50,716 nt of DNA from Sporosarcina sp. P13 (GTDB lineage Bacteria; Bacillota; Bacilli; Bacillales_A; Planococcaceae): contig NZ_PDYM01000023.1 of NCBI RefSeq assembly GCF_002743055.1, positions 1 to 50,716 on the forward strand. Reading direction: 5' to 3'. The position numbers and the translations under genes are program-made. Each line of letters starts with the position of its first letter. Position 1 is the stretch's first letter. The notes below the pieces were generated by a model. The model ran no database searches and had not been told where the DNA came from. It saw only the letters and a list, made by a program, of their open reading frames with translations. This document shows positions 42,775 to 50,716 of the stretch, one piece after another.

Positions 42775-43548
42775 ATGAACATTTATGCATTGGTAAAAAG
42801 AACATTTGATACGGAAGAAAAGATTTCAATCTCAAACGGTGCGATTGCAGAAGACGGTGCGGAATTCATCATTAATCCATACGATGAGTATGCGGTGGAA
42901 GAAGCAATTCAATTACGGGATGAACATGGTGGAGAAGTAACTGTGCTATCTATCGGTAACGAAGATTCCGAGAAGCAATTGCGTACAGCGTTAGCAATGG
43001 GCGCTGACAAGGCCGTGTTAATTAACATAGAAGATGATATTGACGACATAGATGAATATACATCAGCGAAAGTCATTGCAGACTACTTAAAAGACAAAAA
43101 AGCAGATTTAATTCTTGCGGGTAATGTAGCGATTGACGGAGGTTCTGGGCAAGTTGGACCTCGTGTAGCAGAATTGCTTGGTATCAACTACGTAACAACA
43201 ATAACGAAATTAACAGTAGATGGAACAAATGTAACGGTCGTTCGGGACGTAGAAGGGGATTCCGAAACAATCGAAACATCTCTTCCACTTCTCGTGACGG
43301 CACAGCAAGGTCTAAACGAACCTCGCTATCCTTCATTGCCAGGAATTATGAAAGCAAAGAAAAAGCCGCTTGAAGAAGTCGAGTTCGATGACTTAGATCT
43401 TGAAGAAGATGATGTGGAAGCAAAGACAGAAACGAAAGAAGTATTCTTACCACCAGCAAAATCAGCAGGACGTGTACTAGAAGGCGAACCGGCAGATCAA
43501 GCAGCTGAACTTGTGAAGTTATTGCATTCTGAAGCGAAAGTTATTTGA
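42775..43548 (+). CDS. etfB: Electron transfer flavoprotein beta subunit
   Basis: This 257-residue beta subunit forms a dimer with EtfA to accept electrons from acyl-CoA dehydrogenases. The N-terminus MNIYALVKRTFDTEEKI, AMGADKAVLI (about 75-84) and the signature region IDGGSGQVGPRVAELLGIN (about 121-139) are typical. The acidic loop EEVEFDDLDLEEDDVE (about 200-215) is present as in other Bacillales. AGGAGGTTC precedes the ATG. The etfA gene starts 34 bp later. Confidence 0.95.
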   Translation: MNIYALVKRTFDTEEKISISNGAIAEDGAEFIINPYDEYAVEEAIQLRDEHGGEVTVLSIGNEDSEKQLRTALAMGADKAVLINIEDDIDDIDEYTSAKVIADYLKDKKADLILAGNVAIDGGSGQVGPRVAELLGINYVTTITKLTVDGTNVTVVRDVEGDSETIETSLPLLVTAQQGLNEPRYPSLPGIMKAKKKPLEEVEFDDLDLEEDDVEAKTETKEVFLPPAKSAGRVLEGEPADQAAELVKLLHSEAKVI

Positions 43549-43582
43549 TTTCATATTGAACCGTTATGAGGAGGACTACACT

Positions 43583-44557
43583 ATGTCAAAGAAAATGTTA
43601 GTTTTAGGTGAAGTGCGGGATGGAGAACTGCGTAACGTATCTTTTGAGACGATCGCAGCTGCAAAGAAAATTTCAGGTGGCGGAGAAGTCGTCGCTGTAT
43701 TAATAGGGGAACAAGTACAATCATTAGGTGAAGAAATGATTCATTATGGAGCAGATCGTGTCGTAACGGTTGAGCATCCACACTTGAAACATTACACGCC
43801 AGACGGTTTTGGCCAAGCATTCATGGCGGTCTATGAAGACGAATCACCAGAAGGTATTGTGTTCGGACATACGGCAATGGGTAAGGACTTATCGCCAAAA
43901 GTAGCAAGTAAACTGGGTGCTGGACTGATCTCGGATGTTACTAAAATTGAAGGAGAAGGAGACGATGCAGAGTTCGTACGCCCAATCTACTCAGGTAAAG
44001 CATTCGAGAAGGTTGAAATTAAAGAAGGTTTATTGTTCATCTCTATTCGTCCGAACAACATTGAGCCGTTAGCGCATGATGCTAGCCGTTCAGGCGATGT
44101 AGCTTCAAAATCTGTAGAGATTACTAATCTTCGCTCAATCATCAAAGACGTCGTACGCAAGTCAACTGAAGGTGTGGATCTGTCAGAAGCGAAGGTTATC
44201 GTAGCGGGTGGTCGTGGTGTTAAAGGACCAGAAGGGTTCGAACCATTGAAAGAACTAGCTAATTTACTTGGTGGAGCAGTAGGTGCTTCGCGTGGCGCAT
44301 GTGATGCTGACTACTGTGACTATTCACTACAAATTGGCCAAACGGGTAAAGTGGTAACACCGGATCTATACATCGCGGCGGGAATTTCGGGCGCAATCCA
44401 ACACGTAGCAGGAATGTCGAACTCAAAAGTGATCGTAGCGATTAATAAAGATCCAGAAGCCAACATTTTTAAAATTGCGGACTATGGTATCGTAGGAGAT
44501 CTTTTTGAAATCCTTCCAATAATGATTGAGGAAGTCAAAAAAATTAAAGTAAACTAA
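43583..44557 (+). CDS. etfA: Electron transfer flavoprotein alpha subunit
   Basis: This 324-residue FAD-binding subunit passes electrons to the quinone pool via an ETF:quinone oxidoreductase. The FAD domain is clear: VAGGRGVKGPEGFEPL (about 210-225), GGAVGASRGACDADY (about 233-247), QIGQTGKVVTPDLYIAAGIS (about 253-272) and GAIQHVAGM. The frame is open from 43556, but GAGGAGGA lies directly before the ATG at 43583, giving the expected MSKKMLVLGE. It is the last gene of the fad/etf run; no clear terminator lies before trxA. Confidence 0.96.
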   Translation: MSKKMLVLGEVRDGELRNVSFETIAAAKKISGGGEVVAVLIGEQVQSLGEEMIHYGADRVVTVEHPHLKHYTPDGFGQAFMAVYEDESPEGIVFGHTAMGKDLSPKVASKLGAGLISDVTKIEGEGDDAEFVRPIYSGKAFEKVEIKEGLLFISIRPNNIEPLAHDASRSGDVASKSVEITNLRSIIKDVVRKSTEGVDLSEAKVIVAGGRGVKGPEGFEPLKELANLLGGAVGASRGACDADYCDYSLQIGQTGKVVTPDLYIAAGISGAIQHVAGMSNSKVIVAINKDPEANIFKIADYGIVGDLFEILPIMIEEVKKIKVN

Positions 44558-44604
44558 GTGAAAATGGATTCATAAGCATTATTTTAGCCGATGAGAATCC
44601 TCCA

Positions 44605-44613
44605 TGATATAAT
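44605..44613 (+). promoter_or_regulatory. trxA extended -10 promoter
   Basis: TGATATAAT (TG at 44605-44606, TATAAT at 44608-44613) is an extended -10 with a poor -35. The trxA ribosome site AAAGGAGG follows at about 44633-44640. Confidence 0.6.
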
Positions 44614-44648
44614 GCGAATATAGCTGTAGATTAAAGGAGGAAATAATA

Positions 44649-44963
44649 ATGGCAATTATCAATGCAACCGATTCAAACTTTGCTGAAAACATTAAAGAAG
44701 GCGTAGTACTAGTAGACTTTTGGGCACCTTGGTGTGGACCATGCAAAATGATCGCTCCTGTGCTTGAAGAACTTTCAGGTGAAGTTGAAGGGAAAGCAAA
44801 CATCGTTAAAGTAAATGTCGATGATAACCAAGCAACTGCTAGTCAGTTCGGAATCATGTCAATCCCAACTTTGTTACTCTTCAAAGACGGAGAAGTAGCT
44901 GAGAAGGTAGTAGGCTTCCAACCGAAAGAAGCACTTGCACAACTAGTTGAAAAACACGCATAA
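44649..44963 (+). CDS. trxA: Thioredoxin
   Basis: This 104-residue classical thioredoxin is a cytosolic disulphide reductant. The active site WCGPCK (Cys29 and Cys32) and the cis-Pro loop [11 protein letters not shown] (about 72-82) are intact, and the length is standard. It has its own promoter and a strong terminator after it, so it stands alone between etfA and uvrC, as in B. subtilis. Confidence 0.97.
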   Translation: MAIINATDSNFAENIKEGVVLVDFWAPWCGPCKMIAPVLEELSGEVEGKANIVKVNVDDNQATASQFGIMSIPTLLLFKDGEVAEKVVGFQPKEALAQLVEKHA

Positions 44964-44970
44964 ATACAAC

Positions 44971-45003
44971 AAACCGGGGGCTATCGCAGCATCCCGGTTT
45001 TTT
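44971..45003 (+). terminator. trxA terminator
   Basis: AAACCGGG (44971-44978) pairs with CCCGGTTT (44993-45000), followed by TTT. The uvrC ribosome site begins four bases later. Confidence 0.85.
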
Positions 45004-45017
45004 AGTAGGTGAATATA

Positions 45018-46826
45018 ATGAATGAAATCATTGAACATAAATTATCGATCCTCCCTGACTTTCCTGGTTGTTACTTAATGAAGGATCGCCAAGGCACCGT
45101 TATCTATGTTGGAAAAGCGAAAGTGCTGAAAAACCGTGTACGCAGCTATTTCACCGGCTCACATGACGGAAAAACACAGCGACTGGTCGGAGAAATTGAG
45201 GACTTTGAATATATTATTACAAACTCAGAAATTGAAGCGCTTATTCTTGAGTTGAATATGATTAAGAAATATGATCCGAAATACAATATTATGTTAAAAG
45301 ATGATAAAACGTATCCATACTTGAAAATTACAAATGAACGACATCCTAAATTAATCATTACGAGAAAAGTGAATAAAAAAACAGGTAAATACTTTGGGCC
45401 TTATCCGAATGCGACTGCAGCACATGAGACAAAAAAACTATTGGATCGCTTATATCCGTATCGTAAGTGTCAAAGTATTCCAACACGTGCTTGTCTTTAT
45501 TATCATATTGGGCAATGCTTGGCCCCTTGTATTAAAGAGGTGCCTGCGGATGCGTATACTGAAATGATTCAAGATATCACTCGTTTTCTTAATGGTGGAT
45601 ATAAGCAAGTGAAAAAAGAATTGCAACAGAAGATGAATGAATCGGCTGAGGAATTGGAATTCGAACGCGCGAAAGAATACCGCGATCAGATTACCAATAT
45701 AGAAACTGTGATGGAAAAGCAGAATATGAATGCTAATGACTTCACGGATCGAGATGTATTTGGCTATGCGGTCGATAAAGGGTGGATGTGTGTTCAAGTT
45801 TTTTTCGTTCGTCAAGGGAAATTGATTGAACGGGATGTTTCGATTTTCCCGGCATATCAAGATCCAGAAGACGAATTATTAACCTTCCTCGGACGTTTTT
45901 ACGGTGAAGGTCAACATTTATTACCTAAAGAAGTATTCCTACCTGAGTCAGTAGATTTAAGTCTAGCTGAACAATTACTCGATACAACTGTGTTTGTACC
46001 ACAACGTGGGAAGAAAAAAGATCTTGTACAATTGGCTCAAAAAAACGCAACAATTGCATTGAATGCGAAGTTCCAATTAATCGAGCGGCAAGAAGAGCGG
46101 ACGATTGGAGCTTGTGAAGAACTAGGCAAAGTGATGGCTATTAGCACGCCGCTTAGAATTGAAGCATTTGATAACTCGCATACACATGGAGTAGAGCCGG
46201 TATCCGCGATGATTTCATTTATCGACGGCCGACCGAATCGTAAAGACTATCGAAAATATAAAACGAAGACGGCCGCTGCACATGATGATTACGGTGCTAT
46301 GCGCGAAGTCATCAGACGTCGTTATACGCGCGTCTTGAAAGATCAATTGCCTTTGCCGGATTTGATTGTCATTGATGGTGGGAAAGGTCAGATGGAAGTA
46401 GCGAGGGAAGTACTAGAGGATGAATTAGGATTAGCTATTCCGATTGCTGGTCTGGCAAAAGATGATAAACACAATACGGCACAACTGTTATATGGCAGTC
46501 CTCCAGAAATCGTAGCTTTGAAGAAGACGAGTGAGGCGTTTTATTTACTGCAACGTGTGCAAGATGAAGTGCACCGATTTGCGATTACGTTCCATAGACA
46601 ACGAAGAGGTGCTTCTTCTTTAACTTCTTCACTCGATGGAATTGAAGGTGTAGGACCTAAACGTAAACAGCAGTTACTTAAGCATTTCAAAACAGTCAAG
46701 GCGATTCGGCAAGCAACAGAGGAAGAATTAAAGGAAGCAGGTTTACCTTTAAAAGTAGCTAGCGATTTGTTGGCGCACTTCCAACAGCCCGTGACAACAG
46801 AAGATCCCTTAACCGATGAAGGTTAA
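45018..46826 (+). CDS. uvrC: Excinuclease ABC subunit C
   Basis: This 602-residue UvrC makes the dual incisions in nucleotide excision repair. It has an N-terminal GIY-YIG nuclease ([18 protein letters not shown], about 15-32), a four-Cys cluster (C...C..C....C in [21 protein letters not shown] without the last residue, about 152-172), a UVR helix ([14 protein letters not shown], about 210-223), an RNase-H-like nuclease (about 380-540; [20 protein letters not shown]) and a C-terminal (HhH)2 domain (about 545-595). The ATG at 45018 follows AGGTG; an upstream GTG at 45009 overlaps that site. Its last codons form part of the terminator. Confidence 0.96.
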   Translation: MNEIIEHKLSILPDFPGCYLMKDRQGTVIYVGKAKVLKNRVRSYFTGSHDGKTQRLVGEIEDFEYIITNSEIEALILELNMIKKYDPKYNIMLKDDKTYPYLKITNERHPKLIITRKVNKKTGKYFGPYPNATAAHETKKLLDRLYPYRKCQSIPTRACLYYHIGQCLAPCIKEVPADAYTEMIQDITRFLNGGYKQVKKELQQKMNESAEELEFERAKEYRDQITNIETVMEKQNMNANDFTDRDVFGYAVDKGWMCVQVFFVRQGKLIERDVSIFPAYQDPEDELLTFLGRFYGEGQHLLPKEVFLPESVDLSLAEQLLDTTVFVPQRGKKKDLVQLAQKNATIALNAKFQLIERQEERTIGACEELGKVMAISTPLRIEAFDNSHTHGVEPVSAMISFIDGRPNRKDYRKYKTKTAAAHDDYGAMREVIRRRYTRVLKDQLPLPDLIVIDGGKGQMEVAREVLEDELGLAIPIAGLAKDDKHNTAQLLYGSPPEIVALKKTSEAFYLLQRVQDEVHRFAITFHRQRRGASSLTSSLDGIEGVGPKRKQQLLKHFKTVKAIRQATEEELKEAGLPLKVASDLLAHFQQPVTTEDPLTDEG

Positions 46827-46836
46827 GGGATCTTTT
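46801..46836 (+). terminator. Terminator embedded in the uvrC 3' end
   Basis: AGATCCCTTAACC (46801-46813) and GGTTAAGGGATCT (46820-46832) form a perfect 13-bp stem. The uvrC stop codon lies in the second arm, and a short T run follows. Confidence 0.85.
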
Positions 46837-47031
46837 GTGTATTTAATAGAATTAAAACATTCTTCTTTCGACATTTCTAGACAATTAAATACGAATAACC
46901 TATAAGGATTTACAGAATCTTCCTAACCGTTGATTAAGTAGGTTCTTTCTATAGAAGAAACCGTGGGAAGTAACTTGTGAATCGTGTATTATTGGAAAAA
47001 TCATAATATAATAAGAAAAGCAGATGACGTC
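46827..47031. other. Non-coding gap before the sdh promoter
   Basis: After the uvrC terminator about 200 bp carry no gene I can support. A TATAAT at 47007-47012 lacks a good -35. Confidence 0.5.
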
Positions 47032-47080
47032 TTGACCTGTCTTAAACTGAGGAGTACAATATACATGTTATCATATTGTA
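47032..47080 (+). promoter_or_regulatory. sdhCAB promoter with overlapping inverted repeat
   Basis: TTGACC (47032-47037), exactly 17 bp, then TACAAT (47055-47060) give a strong sigma-A promoter. TACAATAT (47055-47062) and ATATTGTA (47073-47080) form a perfect 8-bp inverted repeat beginning at the -10 and spanning the start site. It could be an operator or a 5' hairpin. The leader of about 100 nt before sdhC could host sRNA control. Confidence 0.65.
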
Positions 47081-47169
47081 TCACGAAAGAGAGAGACCGA
47101 TGAAAATAGCAGACCAATAGAGAACTGCATCATCAAAGGGGGATCTCAGAAATAAGGGAGGGTAAAAAC

Positions 47170-47778
47170 TTGTCGAAAGAAACAGATTTTTTCTTACGCC
47201 GCTTACACTCGTTGCTTGGTGTTATTCCAGTTGGACTTTTTGTTGCCCAACACTTAGTCATCAACCACTTTGCGACGCGCGGTGAAGAAGCATTTAACAA
47301 TGCATCTAATTTTATGGGGAACTTGCCGTTTGTATTTTTCTTGGAATGGTTCATTATCTATATTCCATTGATGTTCCACGCTTTTTACGGAGTGTACATA
47401 GCTTTTTCTGCGAAATACAATGTAGGCAATTATGGGACATTCCGTAACTGGATGTTTACACTACAGCGTTTCACGGGCGTATTCCTTGTAATCTTTATTG
47501 CATGGCATGTGTACGAAACACGTATCCAAAAAGCGCTTGGTACAGAAGTAGACTTCAACATGATGGCTGATATCTTATCAAATCCATTAATGCTTGTATT
47601 CTATATCGTTGGAGTTCTATCAGCGACTTTCCACTTGGCAAACGGACTTTGGTCTTTCTGTGTCACTTGGGGTCTTGCGCAATCACCAAATTCACAAAAG
47701 ATTGTATCTTACATTACAATCATCGTGTTCTTAGTACTTTCTGTAATCGGTGTACAAGCACTTCTAGCATTTGTTTAA
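47170..47778 (+). CDS. sdhC: Succinate dehydrogenase cytochrome b558 subunit
   Basis: This 202-residue membrane anchor has five predicted helices and carries the two haems and menaquinone sites of the Bacillus-type (type B) complex II. Candidate haem-ligand His residues occur in RRLHSLLGVIP, FVAQHLVINH, MFHAFYG, FIAWHVYET and TFHLANG, one per helix as in B. subtilis SdhC. It starts with TTG behind AAGGGAGGG. It is first in sdhC-sdhA-sdhB. Confidence 0.95.
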   Translation: MSKETDFFLRRLHSLLGVIPVGLFVAQHLVINHFATRGEEAFNNASNFMGNLPFVFFLEWFIIYIPLMFHAFYGVYIAFSAKYNVGNYGTFRNWMFTLQRFTGVFLVIFIAWHVYETRIQKALGTEVDFNMMADILSNPLMLVFYIVGVLSATFHLANGLWSFCVTWGLAQSPNSQKIVSYITIIVFLVLSVIGVQALLAFV

Positions 47779-47836
47779 TCTACTAACTAAACTTAAAAAC
47801 CAATGAAATCACGTATAATTGAGGAGTGAAACAATA

Positions 47837-49591
47837 ATGGCAAAAGGCAGATTGATTGTCGTCGGTGGAGGATTAGCTGGTTTAATGGCTACCATCAAAT
47901 CAGCAGAAGCTGGCACACCGGTTGACTTGTTCTCGCTAGTACCAGTGAAACGTTCCCACTCTGTATGTGCCCAAGGCGGCATTAACGGTGCTGTAAACAC
48001 GAAAGGTGAAGGCGACTCAGTCGATATTCACTTTGATGATACAGTTTACGGTGGAGACTTCCTAGCGAATCAAAAACCAGTGCAAGCAATGACGGCAGCA
48101 GCTCCTGGTATTATCCACTTATTAGACCGTATGGGAGTTATGTTCAACCGTACACCAGAAGGTCTATTGGATTTCCGCCGTTTCGGTGGTACACTTCACC
48201 ACCGTACAGCTTATGCGGGTGCGACAACTGGACAACAATTACTTTACGCTCTAGATGAACAAGTACGTTCACATGAGGTAACAGGATTAGTACAAAAGTA
48301 CGAGCACTGGGAATTCCTTGGAATCATTAAAGATGAAGAGGGAGTTTGCCGCGGTATTAAAGCGCAAAACATGAAGACAATGGAAATTCAAGCATTCAAA
48401 GCGGATGCGGTCATCATGGCTACTGGCGGACCTGGTATTATTTTCGGTAAATCTACAAACTCTGTTATTAACACAGGTTCAGCAGCTTCAATCGTTTATC
48501 AGCAAGGTGCAAAGTATGCAAATGGAGAGTTTATCCAAATTCACCCAACTGCTATTCCGGGAGACGATAAACTACGTCTAATGAGTGAATCTGCACGTGG
48601 TGAAGGTGGACGAATCTGGACATATAAAGATGGTAAGCCGTGGTACTTCTTGGAAGAAAAGTATCCAGACTACGGTAATTTAGTACCACGTGATATTGCA
48701 ACACGTGAAATTTTTGACGTGTGTGTAAACCAAAAACTAGGTATTAACGGTGAAAATATGGTGTACTTGGATCTATCTCACAAGGACCCTAAAGAATTAG
48801 ATATTAAACTAGGTGGAATCATCGAGATTTACGAGAAGTTCACAGGTGACGATCCTCGTAAATTACCAATGAAGATATTCCCGGCTGTTCACTATTCAAT
48901 GGGTGGACTATGGGTTGATGATCATCAACAAACAAATATTCCAGGTCTATTTGCAGCAGGAGAATGTGACTTCTCACAACACGGTGCAAACCGTCTAGGA
49001 GCGAACTCATTGCTTTCTGCAATCTACGGCGGAATGGTCGCTGGACCGTATGCAATCGACTACATGAAGCAACTGAAGCGTACTGCTGATGAACTTCCTG
49101 CAACGATATTCGAAGATGCGGTCAAAGAAGAGCAAGGAAAATGGGAAGAATTGCTTAAAATGGATGGCACGGAAAATGCGTATCTCCTTCACAGAGAGCT
49201 TGGCGAATGGATGACTGACAACGTAACGGTTGTTCGTTTCAACGACAAGTTGAAGCAAACAGACGAAAAAATTGTTGAGTTGCTGGAACGTTATGAAAAT
49301 ATTAGCATGACGGATACACAGCAATGGTCTAACCAAGGAGCTATGTTTACACGTCAATTGAAAAACATGCTATACCTAGCACGTGTTATTACATTAGGAG
49401 CATTGCAACGTGATGAAAGTCGTGGCGCGCACTACAAGCCAGACTTCCCGAATCGTGACGATGAGAACTTCCTGAAGACAACTATTGCGGAATTTGATGG
49501 ACAATCTGCGCCTATCATCTCTTATGAAGAAGTAGATACATCACTAATTCCTCCACGTATACGCGATTATTCTGCGAAGAAAGGAGACTGA
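47837..49591 (+). CDS. sdhA: Succinate dehydrogenase flavoprotein subunit
   Basis: This 584-residue catalytic subunit oxidises succinate to fumarate. The FAD dinucleotide motif VVGGGLAGLMA (about 8-18) and the covalent-FAD His region RSHSVCAQGGINGAVN (about 37-52) are present. The active-site segments HPTAIPG, SESARGEGGR (about 252-261) and HYSMGGLWVD (about 351-360) and the AAGECDFSQHGANRLGANSL tail of the FAD domain are all intact. The frame opens with TTG at 47819, but GAGGAGTG there is the ribosome site for the ATG at 47837. sdhB starts 6 bp after its stop. Confidence 0.97.
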   Translation: MAKGRLIVVGGGLAGLMATIKSAEAGTPVDLFSLVPVKRSHSVCAQGGINGAVNTKGEGDSVDIHFDDTVYGGDFLANQKPVQAMTAAAPGIIHLLDRMGVMFNRTPEGLLDFRRFGGTLHHRTAYAGATTGQQLLYALDEQVRSHEVTGLVQKYEHWEFLGIIKDEEGVCRGIKAQNMKTMEIQAFKADAVIMATGGPGIIFGKSTNSVINTGSAASIVYQQGAKYANGEFIQIHPTAIPGDDKLRLMSESARGEGGRIWTYKDGKPWYFLEEKYPDYGNLVPRDIATREIFDVCVNQKLGINGENMVYLDLSHKDPKELDIKLGGIIEIYEKFTGDDPRKLPMKIFPAVHYSMGGLWVDDHQQTNIPGLFAAGECDFSQHGANRLGANSLLSAIYGGMVAGPYAIDYMKQLKRTADELPATIFEDAVKEEQGKWEELLKMDGTENAYLLHRELGEWMTDNVTVVRFNDKLKQTDEKIVELLERYENISMTDTQQWSNQGAMFTRQLKNMLYLARVITLGALQRDESRGAHYKPDFPNRDDENFLKTTIAEFDGQSAPIISYEEVDTSLIPPRIRDYSAKKGD

Positions 49592-49596
49592 AAAAA

Positions 49597-50382
49597 GTGA
49601 GTGAACAACAAACTGCAACTGCACAAAAAACAGTCGTATTTGATATTCAACGTCAAGATACTGCAACTTCAAGTTCCTACACAGAGCGTTTTGAAATTCC
49701 ATACCGTCCGAATATGAACGTTATTTCGGCACTTATGGAAATCAGACGTAACCCGGTAAACGCAAAAGGCGAAAAAACTACACCTGTAAACTGGGACATG
49801 AACTGTTTGGAAGAAGTTTGTGGAGCATGTTCTATGGTAATTAACGGTCGTCCACGTCAGTCTTGTACTGCGTTAGTTGATCAATTAACACAGCCAATCA
49901 AATTAGAGCCTATGCGCACATTCCCAGTCGTTCGTGACTTGATTGTAGATCGTGAATTCATGTTTGATTCCTTAAAGCGTATCAAAGCATGGGTACCAAT
50001 CGACGGTACGTATGATCTTGGTGAAGGACCTCGTATGCCTGAGCGTAAACGCCAATGGGCATATGAATTGTCTAAATGTATGACATGTGGTGTTTGTCTA
50101 GAAGCTTGTCCGAACGTTAACGACAAGACGAACTTCATGGGGCCTGCATTGATGTCACAAGTACGTTTATTCAACGCTCACCCAACTGGTGCAATGAACA
50201 AAGATGAGCGTCTAGCTACAGTTATGGCTGACGGCGGAATCACTGAGTGCGGTAACTCACAAAACTGTGTAGTTGCTTGTCCAAAAGGTATTCCATTGAC
50301 GACTTCTATCGGTGCTATCGGTAGAGCGACAACAATTCAGATGTTCAAAAACTTCTTCGGAAGTGACCACCAAGTAGACTAA
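49597..50382 (+). CDS. sdhB: Succinate dehydrogenase iron-sulfur subunit
   Basis: This 261-residue electron-transfer subunit has the [2Fe-2S] cluster Cys in CLEEVCGACSMV...C (about 69-92), then the ferredoxin-like clusters CMTCGVCLEACP (about 161-172) and CGNSQNCVVACPKGIP (about 217-232) for [4Fe-4S] and [3Fe-4S]. It starts with GTG; its ribosome site AAGGAG lies in the last codons of sdhA. It ends the operon before a strong terminator. Confidence 0.97.
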   Translation: MSEQQTATAQKTVVFDIQRQDTATSSSYTERFEIPYRPNMNVISALMEIRRNPVNAKGEKTTPVNWDMNCLEEVCGACSMVINGRPRQSCTALVDQLTQPIKLEPMRTFPVVRDLIVDREFMFDSLKRIKAWVPIDGTYDLGEGPRMPERKRQWAYELSKCMTCGVCLEACPNVNDKTNFMGPALMSQVRLFNAHPTGAMNKDERLATVMADGGITECGNSQNCVVACPKGIPLTTSIGAIGRATTIQMFKNFFGSDHQVD

Positions 50383-50396
50383 CTTCTACAAAACGA

Positions 50397-50427
50397 ACGA
50401 CTCGCCTTCAGGGCGGGTCGTTTTTTT
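50397..50427 (+). terminator. sdhCAB terminator
   Basis: ACGACTCGCC (50397-50406) pairs with GGCGGGTCGT (50412-50421) with one wobble, followed by a T run. Confidence 0.93.
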
Positions 50428-50463
50428 GTTGTTTATAGAGGAGATCCTGGTTGGTTTAAACAA

Positions 50464-50716
50464 TAGACCCCTGGTGTCGCGCTCATAGACCTTGGTATCG
50501 CGCTCATAGACCTTGGCATCGCGCTCATAGATCTTGGCGTCGCGCTCATAGACCTTGGTATCGCGCTCATAGACCTTGGTATCGCGCTCATAGACCTTGG
50601 TATCGCGCTCATAGACCTTGGTATCGCGCTCATAGACCTTGGCATCGCGCTCATAGATCTTGGCGTCGCGCTCATAGACCTTGGTATCGCGCTCATAGAC
50701 CTTGGTATCGCGCTCA
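50464..50716. repeat. 21-bp tandem repeat (minisatellite), cut by window end
   Basis: Twelve units fill 50464-50716 without spacers; the first has 22 bp and the others 21 bp. Each reads TAGACCTTGGTATCGCG then CTCA, with variants at the GTAT position (GCAT, GCGT). The variants repeat with a period of six units (126 bp): units 2-6 equal units 8-12. One frame on each strand is open because 21 is a multiple of three, but no start with a ribosome site is seen. Confidence 0.95.

Noticed and set aside
50433..50696. Minus-strand frame of MSAIPRS repeats
   Set aside because: It exists because the 21-bp unit is a multiple of three. There is no ribosome site or non-repeat domain, and the plus strand is equally open.
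50464..50716. CRISPR array
   Set aside because: The 21-bp units are directly adjacent with no spacers, and no cas genes are nearby.

Overview
The window comes from a low-GC, endospore-forming member of the Bacillales, most likely a Planococcaceae/Caryophanaceae genome such as Sporosarcina. That placement is inferred from protein similarity and gene order, not from any marker RNA. Spore genes (sspI, cotH, CotB-domain proteins) show that it sporulates. The right half keeps a Bacillus-type backbone: sspI, trmH-type methylase, pheS-pheT, rnhC, zapA, cvpA, polX, mutS2, yshE, lcfA, fadR, fadB, etfB, etfA, trxA, uvrC, sdhCAB. No rRNA, tRNA, IS element, prophage or CRISPR array was found.

Layout. 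1-9.6 kb holds mixed metabolic genes: a DUF6509 protein, a YumC-type ferredoxin-NADP reductase, a thiolase, tRNA hydroxylase TrhO, a PdaC-like deacetylase, a DUF368 (PopT-type) membrane protein, catalase with PerR-like boxes, a small lipoprotein and a remnant of an ABC transporter. 9.5-14.9 kb is a spore-coat island. On the minus strand are two tandem Ser-rich small proteins ending in Gly-Lys repeats, the CotH kinase and a SET-domain protein. Divergently on the plus strand are a short CotB-like protein and a 792-residue CotB-domain protein with five exact 95-residue repeats. 15-27 kb holds an ArsB-type permease, DedA, psd/pssA, an HHE protein with recQ, queF and its transporter under a preQ1-I riboswitch, an MFS permease, diaminopimelate dehydrogenase, an M42 peptidase, argF and a small export protein. 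27.4-50.4 kb is the conserved backbone, with a T-box before pheS, FadR and CcpA-like sites at the fatty-acid genes and a sigma-A promoter before sdhCAB. The window ends inside a 21-bp minisatellite.

How the genes work together. lcfA, fadB, etfBA and perhaps the thiolase form the acyl-CoA oxidation route, which passes electrons to the quinone pool alongside succinate dehydrogenase. queF and its transporter are a queuosine-salvage/synthesis unit. psd and pssA make phosphatidylethanolamine. PopT-type and DedA proteins represent two families linked to undecaprenyl-phosphate recycling.

The most interesting region is the coat island. In Bacillus subtilis the CotH kinase phosphorylates Ser-rich coat proteins (CotB, CotG). 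Here the Ser-rich parts are separate small proteins encoded immediately upstream of cotH, the CotB scaffold has lost its Ser-rich tail, and a SET-domain (lysine-methyltransferase fold) gene ends the same gene run whose first members carry Gly-Lys tails. A two-modification coat cassette is a hypothesis, not something the sequence proves.
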